28,931 bases of DNA from a bacterium (GTDB taxonomy: Bacteria > JACRDZ01 > JAJRWM01), in assembly GCA_024276815.1 (NCBI GenBank), contig JAJRWM010000122.1, positions 1-28,931 of the forward strand, read 5' to 3'. Within the stretch, counting starts at the first letter, position 1; every line of letters begins with the position of its first letter. The position numbers were made by a program, and so were the translations under genes. This document shows positions 8,137 through 16,360 of the stretch, piece after piece. The notes beneath the pieces were generated by a model that saw nothing but the letters and a program-made list of their open reading frames with translations, made no database searches and had not been told where the DNA came from.

Positions 8137-9308
8137 GCCGCGCCCTCTCTGCCGATAGTCAGTCGGATAACAAACGGACCCAAAAGCTGACTGATTAAAG
8201 TGGTAATCAGAATGATATTCAAAATGGACATTCCGGCGTCGCCCGGATGATACTGCAGATAATCAACAACCATGGCAATACCCATACCACCCTGCGGCGT
8301 CAGGGAAAGACCCCAAAATGCCGGCAGCGTATATTCCAGCCGGTAAAGCCTGACCGCGAAAACGCTGCCCAGGAGTTTCCCCGCCAGGCGCAGACCGAAA
8401 TATACGGTCAGGAGCAAAAAACTGGTCGTGGAAGGCGTCCACATCGCGCCGGCGAAAAGCAGGAAGATGATATATATGGACTTTTCCTGGGCATGAATAA
8501 TCCGGGCTAACGTCCGATGGTTGAGACTGGTCAGGTTGATCAGGCCAACACCCAGAAAAAAGTTGAGCAGCAAAGCCGACAAGTTGAAAACACCGGCGAC
8601 ACCACTGGAAAAAACGATCAGACCGACGGTCAAAATCAGCAGTTCCTGATCGTTTATTTTGAAACGGGTCAGCAAATGGAATAACAGGATCAGTAAAGCG
8701 CCGAGCGCCAGATATACTGGGAAATTCAGCCACCATTGATGAAACAGATCCGCCATGTACAAAAAGTGAACCAGGCCGAAGACCAGTAAACCGACAACCG
8801 AATCCAGACTGGAGACATAATGGACCAGACGGCCGACCGACCGCGGTAAAACCGTGTATTTCTGAATAAAAACCAGGCAGGTTGGCGAACTGATTGAGGC
8901 TACGGCCGCCAGAATCAAAACGCCGGCTCCTGATAGCGGGCGATTAAGATAGCCGGAAAGTAAAATCAAGCCCGTCCAGAGCAGAACTAAAGTGAAAAAA
9001 GCCTGGATCACGGTTATGCCCAGAAAACGCAGGGGCAGCCGGCGCAGTTGCGACCATTCGAACTGAAGGCCGAAAAGAAAACCGATCCAGCCCAGACCCA
9101 GATTAAGAACCGGAGAGAGTAACTCTATCTTGTCAGGAGTCAGAAGAGCCAGTCGTTCGGAGCCTAACAACAGCCCCAGGAAGAGATATTCGCTGCCGGC
9201 GAAAAAGACATATCTGGTGCCCAGAGGTAACTTCGACTGGTAAAAATGCAGGTGCGCGCCGGCGTAACCAAGGATAATAATCAGAATGAGTATTAAGATT
9301 GTTTCCAT
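8133..9308 (-). CDS. CPA2-type cation/proton antiporter (first of tandem pair)
   Basis: 391 residues from ATG 9306-9308 (METIL...). An in-frame TTG at 9338 would add ten residues, but it lies at the predicted transcription start, so the ATG is preferred. There are about 12 hydrophobic segments. Exchanger-like motifs include FLFGLQFEWSQL, VASISSPTCLVFIQKY and VHYVSSLDSVVGLLVFG in the core region, and GGMGIAMVVDYLQ near the end. It is clearly related in layout to the protein of the next gene but quite diverged from it. Membrane exchange of a monovalent cation for protons is the family role. The promoter at 9344-9372 drives this gene and the next, which overlaps it by 4 bases. Confidence 0.82.
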   Translation of the reverse strand: METILILILIIILGYAGAHLHFYQSKLPLGTRYVFFAGSEYLFLGLLLGSERLALLTPDKIELLSPVLNLGLGWIGFLFGLQFEWSQLRRLPLRFLGITVIQAFFTLVLLWTGLILLSGYLNRPLSGAGVLILAAVASISSPTCLVFIQKYTVLPRSVGRLVHYVSSLDSVVGLLVFGLVHFLYMADLFHQWWLNFPVYLALGALLILLFHLLTRFKINDQELLILTVGLIVFSSGVAGVFNLSALLLNFFLGVGLINLTSLNHRTLARIIHAQEKSIYIIFLLFAGAMWTPSTTSFLLLTVYFGLRLAGKLLGSVFAVRLYRLEYTLPAFWGLSLTPQGGMGIAMVVDYLQYHPGDAGMSILNIILITTLISQLLGPFVIRLTIGREGAA

Positions 9309-9343
9309 CTTCTTTTCTCGCTCCCGGGCCGCCAACAATTAAA

Positions 9344-9372
9344 AATATACAATATCCACTTAAACTTAGCAA
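9344..9372 (-). promoter_or_regulatory. Predicted sigma-70-type promoter for the antiporter operon
   Basis: On the minus strand, TTGCTA (9367-9372), a 17-base spacer and TATATT (9344-9349). Transcription would begin near 9337, giving a leader of about 29 bases before the ATG at 9308. Confidence 0.55.
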
Positions 9373-9476
9373 GAGCCGTTCTTTTTGAAACAGACGCCAA
9401 TTAATTTTATCACTAAATAACTTAAACAGATAGCGGATATTGACGAATCTAATGTATAGTTAACGAAGTCTTATTG

Positions 9477-9482
9477 TATAAT
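9477..9482 (+). promoter_or_regulatory. Candidate -10 element for the hdr/flx operon
   Basis: A perfect TATAAT lies 30 bases before the hdrC ATG in an AT-rich divergent gap. No acceptable -35 is found at 16-18 bases. A TTGACG at 9440-9445 is too distant, so an activator may be needed or the call may be wrong. Confidence 0.35.
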
Positions 9483-9512
9483 TAATTTTTTCGGTCAAAG
9501 AGACGTAATTTT

Positions 9513-10061
9513 ATGAGTAAACAGTTCAGCAGTGAAAATATTGCCCGGCTCAACGCTGAAATCCTGGTAAAATGCGGCGTTGACCTTAAGGAGTGCTACC
9601 AGTGCGGCAAGTGTTCGGCCGGCTGCTCTTCCAACTGGATGATGGATTACCGGCCCCATGTCATCATGCGCCTGGCGCAGCTAGGCCAAAGAGCCGCTAT
9701 CCTCGCCTCCCAAGCCATCTGGGTCTGTACCGGCTGCGAGATCTGTAGCGCCCGTTGCCCGCGCGGGATTGACGTGGCGGCGGTGGTTGACAGTTTCCGC
9801 CAGCTCGCGGTCGCGGAAGATGTCCGGTACGGCGAGCACGATATTCCTCTTTTTCATCAGTACTTTTTAAAGGAAACCAGGGATCACGGGCGAGTGCGTG
9901 AACTGCCGCTGGTGGCTAATTTCAAGATTCACTCCGAGCATCCCCTGAGCGACTTCGCCCTGGGTCCGACGCTGTTGGCCAAGGGCAAAATCAAACTAGT
10001 TGATGACGCTAAAGGTAGCGGCGTTAACGATTTACAAGAATTATTCAAGTTAAAGGTCTAG
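9513..10061 (+). CDS. hdrC: Heterodisulfide reductase subunit C-like iron-sulfur protein
   Basis: 182 residues from ATG 9513. Two [4Fe-4S] motifs are visible: CYQCGKCSAGC near residue 29 and CTGCEICSARCP near residue 72. This is the HdrC pattern. HdrC relays electrons between HdrA and the catalytic HdrB subunit in the cytoplasm. The length is normal for the family. hdrB follows after 10 bases, then hdrA, so this is the first gene of a seven-gene operon. The context lacks methanogenesis genes, so the acceptor is probably not CoM-S-S-CoB. In the comparable Desulfovibrio system a DsrC-like or other thiol protein has been proposed. Confidence 0.93.
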   Translation: MSKQFSSENIARLNAEILVKCGVDLKECYQCGKCSAGCSSNWMMDYRPHVIMRLAQLGQRAAILASQAIWVCTGCEICSARCPRGIDVAAVVDSFRQLAVAEDVRYGEHDIPLFHQYFLKETRDHGRVRELPLVANFKIHSEHPLSDFALGPTLLAKGKIKLVDDAKGSGVNDLQELFKLKV

Positions 10062-10071
10062 TCATACAGAT

Positions 10072-10926
10072 ATGGAATACGCCTATTACCCGGGTTGTTC
10101 ATTACATGTTATGTCTTCAGAATATGACGTCTCCACGCGGGCCGTATTGGCAAGACTGGGCGTAACTTTGCGGGAAATCCCTGACTGGTTTTGCTGCGGC
10201 GCCAGTTCCGCTCACATGACCGACGCTGTGCTGACGGACGCCCTGCCGGCCAAAAACCTGGCTCTGGCGGTTAAAGTCAATCAGCGGATAGCCGTCCCCT
10301 GCGCCGCCTGTCTGCACCGTCTCAAGAAAACCGATCATAAACTGAAAAATGACGACGCCCTGCTAAAAAACGTCAATGAATCTATCAAGGATAATTATCA
10401 GGGAAACGCTCAGATCAAACATCCTCTGGAAATTATTCAGGATGATCTGAAGACCGAAGAACTGAGCGAAAAAATCACCAGACCTCTCAACAACCTGAAA
10501 GTCGCCTGTTACTACGGCTGTTTACTGGTCCGGCCCGCCGAAGCAGCGATTGACGATGCGGAAAATCCTGAGCGGCTTGACCGGCTGATGAACCTGCTGG
10601 GAGCCGAGACCATTAATTGGGGGTTCAAGGTCGAGTGCTGCGGCGCCGGGATGACCCTGGCTCACAAGGAATCGATTATCGGTCTGGCCGGCCGGATATT
10701 AAATGACGCCATCCTGAATGAAGCGGACTGTATCGCCGTGGCCTGCCCCATGTGCCACACTAATCTTGACCTGTATCAGGATCAGATGGACTTAAAGCGG
10801 AAGGTGCCCATTTTGTACTTTACCGAGTTGCTGGGGCTGGCGCTGGGTCTTGACTACAACAGCCTGGAAATTGACAAGCATATCGTTCCCGCCAAAGGAA
10901 TGCTGCTTGAAAAAGGATTGGTCTGA
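10072..10926 (+). CDS. hdrB: Heterodisulfide reductase subunit B-like protein (two CCG domains)
   Basis: 284 residues from ATG 10072. Both cysteine-rich CCG domains are complete. The first has YYPGCSL, CCGASS and PCAAC; the second has CYYGCLL, ECCGAG and ACPMC. In HdrB these cysteines bind two non-cubane [4Fe-4S] clusters that reduce a disulfide. No key cysteine is missing, so this subunit looks functional. It lies between hdrC and hdrA, with hdrA starting one base after its TGA. The physiological disulfide is unknown. Confidence 0.94.
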   Translation: MEYAYYPGCSLHVMSSEYDVSTRAVLARLGVTLREIPDWFCCGASSAHMTDAVLTDALPAKNLALAVKVNQRIAVPCAACLHRLKKTDHKLKNDDALLKNVNESIKDNYQGNAQIKHPLEIIQDDLKTEELSEKITRPLNNLKVACYYGCLLVRPAEAAIDDAENPERLDRLMNLLGAETINWGFKVECCGAGMTLAHKESIIGLAGRILNDAILNEADCIAVACPMCHTNLDLYQDQMDLKRKVPILYFTELLGLALGLDYNSLEIDKHIVPAKGMLLEKGLV

Positions 10927-10927
10927 T

Positions 10928-12892
10928 ATGCCCAGGACAGGAGTATTCGTCTGCCACTGCGGCAGTAACATCGCCGGCAAGGTTGACGTTGAAACCGTAG
11001 CCGCCAAAGCCTTGAACTTTGATAGGGTCGTTTTCAGCACAACTTATAAATATATGTGCTCCCAGCCGGGGCAGGAGGTCATTAAAAAGGCCGTTCGTGA
11101 TAATAATCTGGACCGGATCGTCGTAGCCGCCTGTACGCCCAACCTGCACGGTAAAACCTTTCAGCGCTGTATCAAAACGGTTGGCCTCAGTCCCTACCTT
11201 TCGGAAATGGCCTCCATACGGGAACACTGTTCCTGGGTACATACCGACCCTGATGAAGCGACCGGCAAGGCGATCGAACTGGTTCGGCTGGCAACCGCCA
11301 AGGTCAGAAAAAATGTCGCGCTTCTGCCGTTGAATATCCCGGTTACCCGGCGGGCGCTGGTTATCGGCGGCGGGATAGCCGGCATCCAGTCCGCGCTGGA
11401 TATCGCCGCGGCGGGATTTGAGGCAGTCATCGTCGAGAAGGAACCCTCGGTTGGCGGACGCATGGCTCAACTGGACAAGACCTTTCCCACCCTGGACTGC
11501 TCCGCCTGTATCCTGGCTCCCAGAATGGTGGAAGTCGCCACCAACGAAAAAGTTATCATCCATAGTTATTCCAAAATAGAGAAAATAACCGGATCGGTCG
11601 GCAGCTTTGAAGTCCAGATAAAAAAGAAAGCCCGCTATGTCGACCTGGGAAAATGTACCGGCTGCGGCACCTGCACGGAAAAATGCCCGGTCAAGGTAGA
11701 CAGCGAATTCAACCTCAGGCTTTCAACCAGGAAAGCGATCTCCACGCCTTTCCCCCAGGCGGTGCCCAACGTCCCGGTTATCGATCCTCACCACTGCCGC
11801 TACCTGACATTGGGCAAATGCGGCGTTTGCCAGAAAGTCTGTCAGGCGGGGGCTGTCAATTATGAAGATAAGGACGAAATTATCATTGAAAAGGTGGGCG
11901 CGATTATCGCCGCTACCGGCTATGATCTGTTTGATCCGAAAAAATACGGCGAATACGGCGGCGGCCGCTACCGGGATGTTATCACCGGGCTCCAGTTCGA
12001 ACGCCTGATCAACGCCAGCGGGCCTACAGGCGGTGAAATCACTCGGCTCAGTGACGGCAAAACGCCTAAAACCATAGTGTTTATTCAATGCGTCGGTTCC
12101 CGTGACGAGCAAAAAGGCAAACCCTATTGCTCCAAGATCTGCTGTATGTATACCGCGAAGCAGACCATTCTGGCCAAAGAGCATATTCCGGACGTCCAGT
12201 GCTATGTTTTCTACATTGATATTCGGGCCGGCGGCAAAAATTACGAGGAATTCGTCAAGCGCGCCCAGACTGATTACGGCGCGGTCTATATCAGGGGGCG
12301 GGTCAGCAAACTATATGAACAGGAAGGTCAGATTATGGTCAAGGGCATGGACACGCTGCTGGGCGAGGAAGTCGAGATCCCGGCCGACCTGGTGGTTCTG
12401 GCCACCGCGATTGTGCCCCGACGGGAGGCCAGGACTCTGGCGCAAAAAATCGGCTTGAGCTATGACCAGCACGCCTTCTATAATGAAGCGCATCCTAAAA
12501 TGGCCCCGGTGGAAAACCTTACCCTGGGAATTTACCTGGCCGGGGCCTGCCAGGCTCCCAAGGATATTCCTGATTCGGTGGCCATGGCTTCAGCGGCCGC
12601 GGCAAAGATTTGCGGTTTGTTCTCAAGAGACTTTCTGTCGATTGACCCGATTGTCGCTTCCGTGGCTGAAACTTGCTGCGTTGGCTGTAATACCTGTGTC
12701 GCGATTTGCCCCTTCAAGGCGATCAGCATGGAGATCAGAAAGGACCGGACCGGACAGGAACGACAGGTCGCCACGGTTAATACCAGCCTTTGTCAGGGTT
12801 GCGGAACCTGTCTGCCTAACTGCCGCTCCCGCTGTATTTCGCTTAATAATTGGACTACCGACCAACTTTACGCCGAGGTGATGACGATATGA
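10928..12892 (+). CDS. hdrA: Heterodisulfide reductase subunit A-like flavin/iron-sulfur protein
   Basis: 654 residues. ATG 10928 is chosen because it begins the family N-terminus (GVFVCHCGSNIAG), has AAGGA about 10 bases upstream and sits one base after the hdrB stop; a longer upstream frame overlaps hdrB. Features in order: N-terminal CHCG, a FAD-binding VIGGGIAGIQSA near residue 144, the HdrA-specific TLDCSACILAPR cluster motif near 188, ferredoxin motifs near 243 (CTGCGTCTEKC) and 290-306 (CGVCQKVC), and two C-terminal motifs near 583 (CCVGCNTC) and 622 (CQGCGTC). HdrA carries the FAD at which electron bifurcation occurs, sending one electron to ferredoxin and one to HdrB via HdrC. The stop overlaps the flxD start (ATGA). 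Confidence 0.95.
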   Translation: MPRTGVFVCHCGSNIAGKVDVETVAAKALNFDRVVFSTTYKYMCSQPGQEVIKKAVRDNNLDRIVVAACTPNLHGKTFQRCIKTVGLSPYLSEMASIREHCSWVHTDPDEATGKAIELVRLATAKVRKNVALLPLNIPVTRRALVIGGGIAGIQSALDIAAAGFEAVIVEKEPSVGGRMAQLDKTFPTLDCSACILAPRMVEVATNEKVIIHSYSKIEKITGSVGSFEVQIKKKARYVDLGKCTGCGTCTEKCPVKVDSEFNLRLSTRKAISTPFPQAVPNVPVIDPHHCRYLTLGKCGVCQKVCQAGAVNYEDKDEIIIEKVGAIIAATGYDLFDPKKYGEYGGGRYRDVITGLQFERLINASGPTGGEITRLSDGKTPKTIVFIQCVGSRDEQKGKPYCSKICCMYTAKQTILAKEHIPDVQCYVFYIDIRAGGKNYEEFVKRAQTDYGAVYIRGRVSKLYEQEGQIMVKGMDTLLGEEVEIPADLVVLATAIVPRREARTLAQKIGLSYDQHAFYNEAHPKMAPVENLTLGIYLAGACQAPKDIPDSVAMASAAAAKICGLFSRDFLSIDPIVASVAETCCVGCNTCVAICPFKAISMEIRKDRTGQERQVATVNTSLCQGCGTCLPNCRSRCISLNNWTTDQLYAEVMTI

Positions 12893-13314
12893 GCGAAGGT
12901 TTCACTCCCAACCTGATTGGTTTTTTCTGCCAGTGGTGCAGTTATCTGGGTGCGGACCTGGCCGGCACCAACCGGTTGTGTTATCCGGCCAATATTAAAA
13001 TTATTCGTATCCCCTGCACGGGCAGGATCGATCCGCAGTTTATTCTGCGGGCCTTCCTGAACGGCGCTGACGGCGTGCTGGTCAGCGGCTGTCATCCCGG
13101 CGACTGTCATTACACGGCCGGAAATTATTTCGCCAGAAGACGGATGCAGGTCTTCAAAGATTTGCTGAATTTCATGGGCTTCGATCAGGAGCGTCTCATC
13201 ATGACCTGGATTTCAGCTTCGGAGAGTAAAAAACTGGTCAAGGTGGTCGAACAGTTCAATGAGACCATAACCAGGATGGGACCGCAAAAGCAGTTAGTTC
13301 TGCCAACACGCTGA
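12889..13314 (+). CDS. flxD: MvhD/FlxD-type [2Fe-2S] electron-transfer subunit
   Basis: 141 residues from ATG 12889, overlapping the hdrA stop by 4 bases. The MvhD domain motifs are FFCQWCSY at the N-terminus, RIPCTGRIDP, and GCHPGDCHY near residue 68. This small protein binds a [2Fe-2S] cluster and docks the electron donor module onto HdrA. In methanogens the donor is the MvhAG hydrogenase. No hydrogenase subunits are present here, and the following genes instead give an NAD(P)H-oxidising module, so FlxD is the better name. Symbol assigned by gene order relative to the Desulfovibrio floxABCD-hdrABC operon. Confidence 0.92.
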   Translation: MSEGFTPNLIGFFCQWCSYLGADLAGTNRLCYPANIKIIRIPCTGRIDPQFILRAFLNGADGVLVSGCHPGDCHYTAGNYFARRRMQVFKDLLNFMGFDQERLIMTWISASESKKLVKVVEQFNETITRMGPQKQLVLPTR

Positions 13315-13325
13315 GGTAAGAATCA

Positions 13326-14270
13326 ATGGAAAGTATACAGAAAAAAGCCGCATCTCTTTTAAGTAACGGTACCGTTGAGGGAATCTGGGGCTATTCCCGG
13401 GGTACCCATCCCCTGGTAATAAGCCCGATCTTCGTCGATTCTCCTGACGAAATCGAGAAATTGACCTTTAATCCTTTTTGTTATCACAGTCTGCCCAATT
13501 ATCTGCCTGGGTTTAACAACCGCAAAGTGGCCGTTATCGTAAAAAAATGCGACCTGGCCGCCGTCAACATTCTCATCCGGGAGCAGCAACTAAACCGTGA
13601 CCGGATATATTTAATCGCTATCGACTGCGGCAAGTTAATCGATTTTGATAAATTGGCCGCACGGGTGAATATCAACGAACTGGCTTAATGGCGGATTAAG
13701 GATGACCGGTTTTTCTGGGGCAATAAGTGCGTGCCGCTGGCTGAGATAATCGCCGGGAAATGTCAGGACTGCCAATATCAGGAGATGGATAATTACGATG
13801 AATTGCTCCCCTATCCCCAAAAAATTGGGCTAACGGCTAAAGGGGAAAACGTTCTGACCGCTTATGAAAAGCTGGAGTTTGAAAAACGCTGGCCGGAATG
13901 GGCGCGGCATTTTGAAAACTGTATCCAGTGTTTCGCCTGCCGTAAGGTTTGCCCCATGTGTTACTGTACGGAGTGCATCGCCAGCAAAAACGAGCCACGC
14001 TTGATCCCTCAATCGGTGGGCGGTAAACAAAACACCGTCTGGCAGATTACCAGAATCATGCATTTGGCGGGACGCTGTATTGACTGCGGGGAGTGCGAAC
14101 GGGTCTGCCCGGCGAAACTACCTCTCAGGAGACTTACTTTGAAGATGAGACAAATTGTTAACGATTATTATAAATACGTACCGGGGCTCGATCCCCGGCA
14201 GGATTTATTCTGGAGTTCCTACAGTAAAAAAGACCCTGAATATTTAATATTCAAGCCGGAAGAGAAATGA
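13326..14270 (+). pseudogene. flxC: FlxC-like iron-sulfur subunit interrupted by an in-frame TAA
   Basis: The reading frame starts at ATG 13326 with a good GAGGT ribosome site and runs to TGA at 14268-14270. It would encode about 313 residues if codon 121 (TAA, 13686-13688) were sense. Upstream of the stop the N-terminal domain (VKKCDLAAVNIL, IDCGKLID) looks intact. Downstream, in the same frame, come GKCQDCQ, the cluster motif CIQCFACRKVCPMCYC and a second motif CIDCGECERVCP. Homologues I know are single polypeptides of about this length, so the stop falls in a linker inside one protein. The C-terminal piece could in principle restart at GTG 13731. The frame ends by overlapping flxB (ATGA). 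Could be a sequence error, a real nonsense mutation, or read through. Confidence 0.85.
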
Positions 14271-15295
14271 AGAACTATCTTTTAACCGAAGAGCAAATAA
14301 TCGCTTTATTTAACGCCGCCGCCGAGCATTATGAACTTTACGTCCCGGTTAATTCGGAAAACGGGCAGGTATTTTGCTGGGAAAAAACTGCGCGATTGGA
14401 CAAAATGGTTCCTTCAAACATTCAACCAACCGCGTCAATCAAGAAATTTTTCTTCCCCAATTCGGAACCGATGTTCGGCTTCAAAAAGGAAAAACAGGAA
14501 ATTGAACTTTACCAGGCCGCCGCCAGCGTTCCCCGGTTGGTTTTGGGCGTACACTCCTGCGACCTGGGCAGTATCAAGGTTCTGGAAGCGCTCTTTAAAG
14601 ATACCGTTGATGACGAACTGTTCCGGGAAAAACGGCAGAACACCGTTCTTGTGGGGATAAGTTGTTCCGCTAAAGACTGGGCCTGCTTCTGTTCTCAGCT
14701 TGAGATCAATTCCCGGTTTTCTCAGGACGGTGACCTTTTCATCACGCCGCGGGAGGAAAAGTATATTTTAAGCGTAACTTCCGCCAAGGGAGAGGATTAT
14801 GTTAATAAATACCTGGAAAACGGCGAGACCGTCGCCGGGTTTACCCCGGCTAACGACCTCGGAGAGGAAGAAACCTTCACTCTTGATTTTCCCAAAATAA
14901 AAGAGGTCATGGATAGCGGGTTCGAGTTGCCGGTTTGGGAAAAATTCGCTCGGAAATGTATCAACTGCGGCATCTGTACCTTTTTGTGCCCGACCTGTCA
15001 CTGCTTTGATGTTTTTGATGAAGCCCGGCGGGAGCGGGGAGCTCGTTTCCGCTGTTATGATTCCTGTATGTTTCCCGAATTCACCAGGATGGCCGGCGGT
15101 TATAACCCGCGGAGCGCCAAAGCGGCCCGCTTACGCCAGCGTTACCTGCATAAATATAAATATTTCGTGGATAACTTCAACCTGATCGCCTGTAGCGGCT
15201 GCGGCAGATGTATCCGCCACTGTCCGGTAAATGTCGATGTCAGGCAAAATCTGAACATTCTCCAGCACTCTGGCAGCGAGGGCGAAGATGACTAA
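14267..15295 (+). CDS. flxB: FlxB-like iron-sulfur subunit (HydB/AsrA-type)
   Basis: 342 residues from ATG 14267, overlapping the flxC stop. The N-terminal two-thirds resembles the sulfhydrogenase beta/anaerobic sulfite reductase A family, with LGVHSCDLGSIKVLE and a WACFCSQL segment. Two [4Fe-4S] motifs follow: CINCGICTFLCPTCHC near residue 229 and CSGCGRCIRHCP near 308. In this family the subunit wires the flavin subunit to the next iron-sulfur proteins. Its TAA (15293-15295) lies inside the first codons of flxA, which proves that TAA is used as a normal terminator at this locus. Which of the two iron-sulfur genes is called B or C follows gene order only. Confidence 0.9.
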   Translation: MKNYLLTEEQIIALFNAAAEHYELYVPVNSENGQVFCWEKTARLDKMVPSNIQPTASIKKFFFPNSEPMFGFKKEKQEIELYQAAASVPRLVLGVHSCDLGSIKVLEALFKDTVDDELFREKRQNTVLVGISCSAKDWACFCSQLEINSRFSQDGDLFITPREEKYILSVTSAKGEDYVNKYLENGETVAGFTPANDLGEEETFTLDFPKIKEVMDSGFELPVWEKFARKCINCGICTFLCPTCHCFDVFDEARRERGARFRCYDSCMFPEFTRMAGGYNPRSAKAARLRQRYLHKYKYFVDNFNLIACSGCGRCIRHCPVNVDVRQNLNILQHSGSEGEDD

Positions 15296-16115
15296 TATTT
15301 ATACGCCTTATTTAGCTAAAATCAAGAAAATTATCAAGGAAACCCACGATGTTAAAACCTTCCAACTGGAACTGGTCAACCCGGAGAGCAAAAAAAAATT
15401 TAACTATCAGCCGGGCCAGTTCGCTGAGTTCTCGGTCTTTGGCGTGGGCGAATCGACCTTTTGCCTTGCCTCAACCCCCACCCGGCCGGAGGTGCTGGAA
15501 TGCAGCGTTAAAAAAGCCGGCAAGGTGACCAGCGCCATCCATGAACTGTGGGAAGGCGACACTGTCGGCATCCGGGGGCCTTACGGCAACAACTTCCCTG
15601 TCAAGCAATTAAAAGGTAAAAACCTGGTCTTCGTGGGCGGCGGGATTGGCCTGGCCCCGCTTCGTTCCCTGATTAATTTTGTTCTGGATAACCGCGGCGA
15701 TTACGGTAATATCTGCCTGGTTTACGGCGCCCGCACCCCCGGCGACCTGGTGTATAAAAAGGAGTTGGAAGACTGGGACAAGACCCCTGATTTCGCTACG
15801 CATATCACGGTTGATAAAAGCGCCGGCAACTGGAAGGGCACGGTGGGATTCGTGCCGGTGATACTCGGCGAGGTCGCGCCCGGTGCTGAAAACGCCGTCG
15901 CCATCACCTGCGGCCCGCCCATCATGATTAAGTTCGTGGTCAAGGAGCTCAGCGAACTGGGTTTTAAAGCGGCTGATATCATAACCACCCTGGAAATGAA
16001 AATGAAGTGCGGTCTCGGTAAATGCGGACGTTGTAACATCGGCAAGGTCTACGTCTGTAAAGACGGCCCGGTCTTCTAGTATCAGGAAATCCTCGGCTTC
16101 CCCAACGAATTCTAG
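15288..16115 (+). pseudogene. flxA: FlxA-like FAD/NAD(P)H-binding subunit with a premature in-frame TAG near the C-terminus
   Basis: The frame starts at ATG 15288 inside the end of flxB. It has a ferredoxin-reductase-type FAD domain (residues about 1-105), an NAD(P) domain with FVGGGIGLAPLRS near residue 117, and a C-terminal [2Fe-2S] motif CGLGKCGRC plus VCKDGPVF. A TAG at 16077-16079 ends it at residue 263. The next 11 codons read YQEILGFPNEF and then another TAG (16113-16115), which matches the normal family tail after GPVF with one residue, usually Ser or Thr, replaced by the stop. Family role: oxidises NAD(P)H and feeds electrons to the Flx/Hdr complex. All cysteines precede the stop, so the shortened protein may still work; the tail loss is about 12 residues. 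Confidence 0.85.
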
Positions 16116-16134
16116 CAGGCCTACGACCTGTTTT
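16116..16134 (+). terminator. Weak candidate terminator after the hdr/flx operon
   Basis: CAGG and CCTG can pair around a 7-base loop directly after the second flxA stop, and TTTT follows at 16131-16134. The stem is short (4 bp, slightly longer with G-T pairs), so support is limited. Confidence 0.3.
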
Positions 16135-16213
16135 AATACGCTTCGCGTCCTTCGGATTCCACCTCGTAAGAGTACTCGCCTACGTGTTGGATAGTAACTG
16201 AGCAAATTTTGTC

Positions 16214-16248
16214 AGGGGGACTCTTTTTTTGAAAAAAGACCGTCCCCT
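16214..16248. repeat. Imperfect inverted repeat with a T/A-rich inner stem
   Basis: GGGGAC plus TCTTTTTT pairs with AAAAAAGA plus GTCCCC, with an unpaired CC on one side and a tiny loop. It lies alone between the end of flxA and the 3' end of a convergent methyltransferase gene. It could be a bidirectional terminator-like structure or a remnant of a dispersed palindromic repeat. The rest of 16116-16360 shows no convincing gene. Confidence 0.5.
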
Positions 16249-16360
16249 CGGCACCCCCTACAAAAACTTAAAATATGCCTACGGCAAAAAGATTACATCT
16301 GATCGCAACACGCTCCGGGTAAAACGTTAATATGTCAGACAAAGCAAAAACCTTTTGACG

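Noticed and set aside
10820-11563. 247-codon open frame on the minus strand.
   Set aside because: It lies opposite hdrA, whose motifs are unambiguous; the frame is a compositional shadow.
12889-13314. MvhD as part of a methyl-viologen-reducing hydrogenase.
   Set aside because: No MvhA or MvhG subunit is present and the following genes encode an NAD(P)H-linked module, so the Flx assignment fits better.
13731-14270. A complete independent ferredoxin-like gene starting at GTG 13731.
   Set aside because: It is in frame with the preceding 120 codons and the linker codons are open; family members span both parts. Kept as one broken flxC.
15609-16205. 198-codon open frame on the minus strand overlapping flxA.
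   Set aside because: It is antisense to the NAD-binding domain of flxA; no family features.
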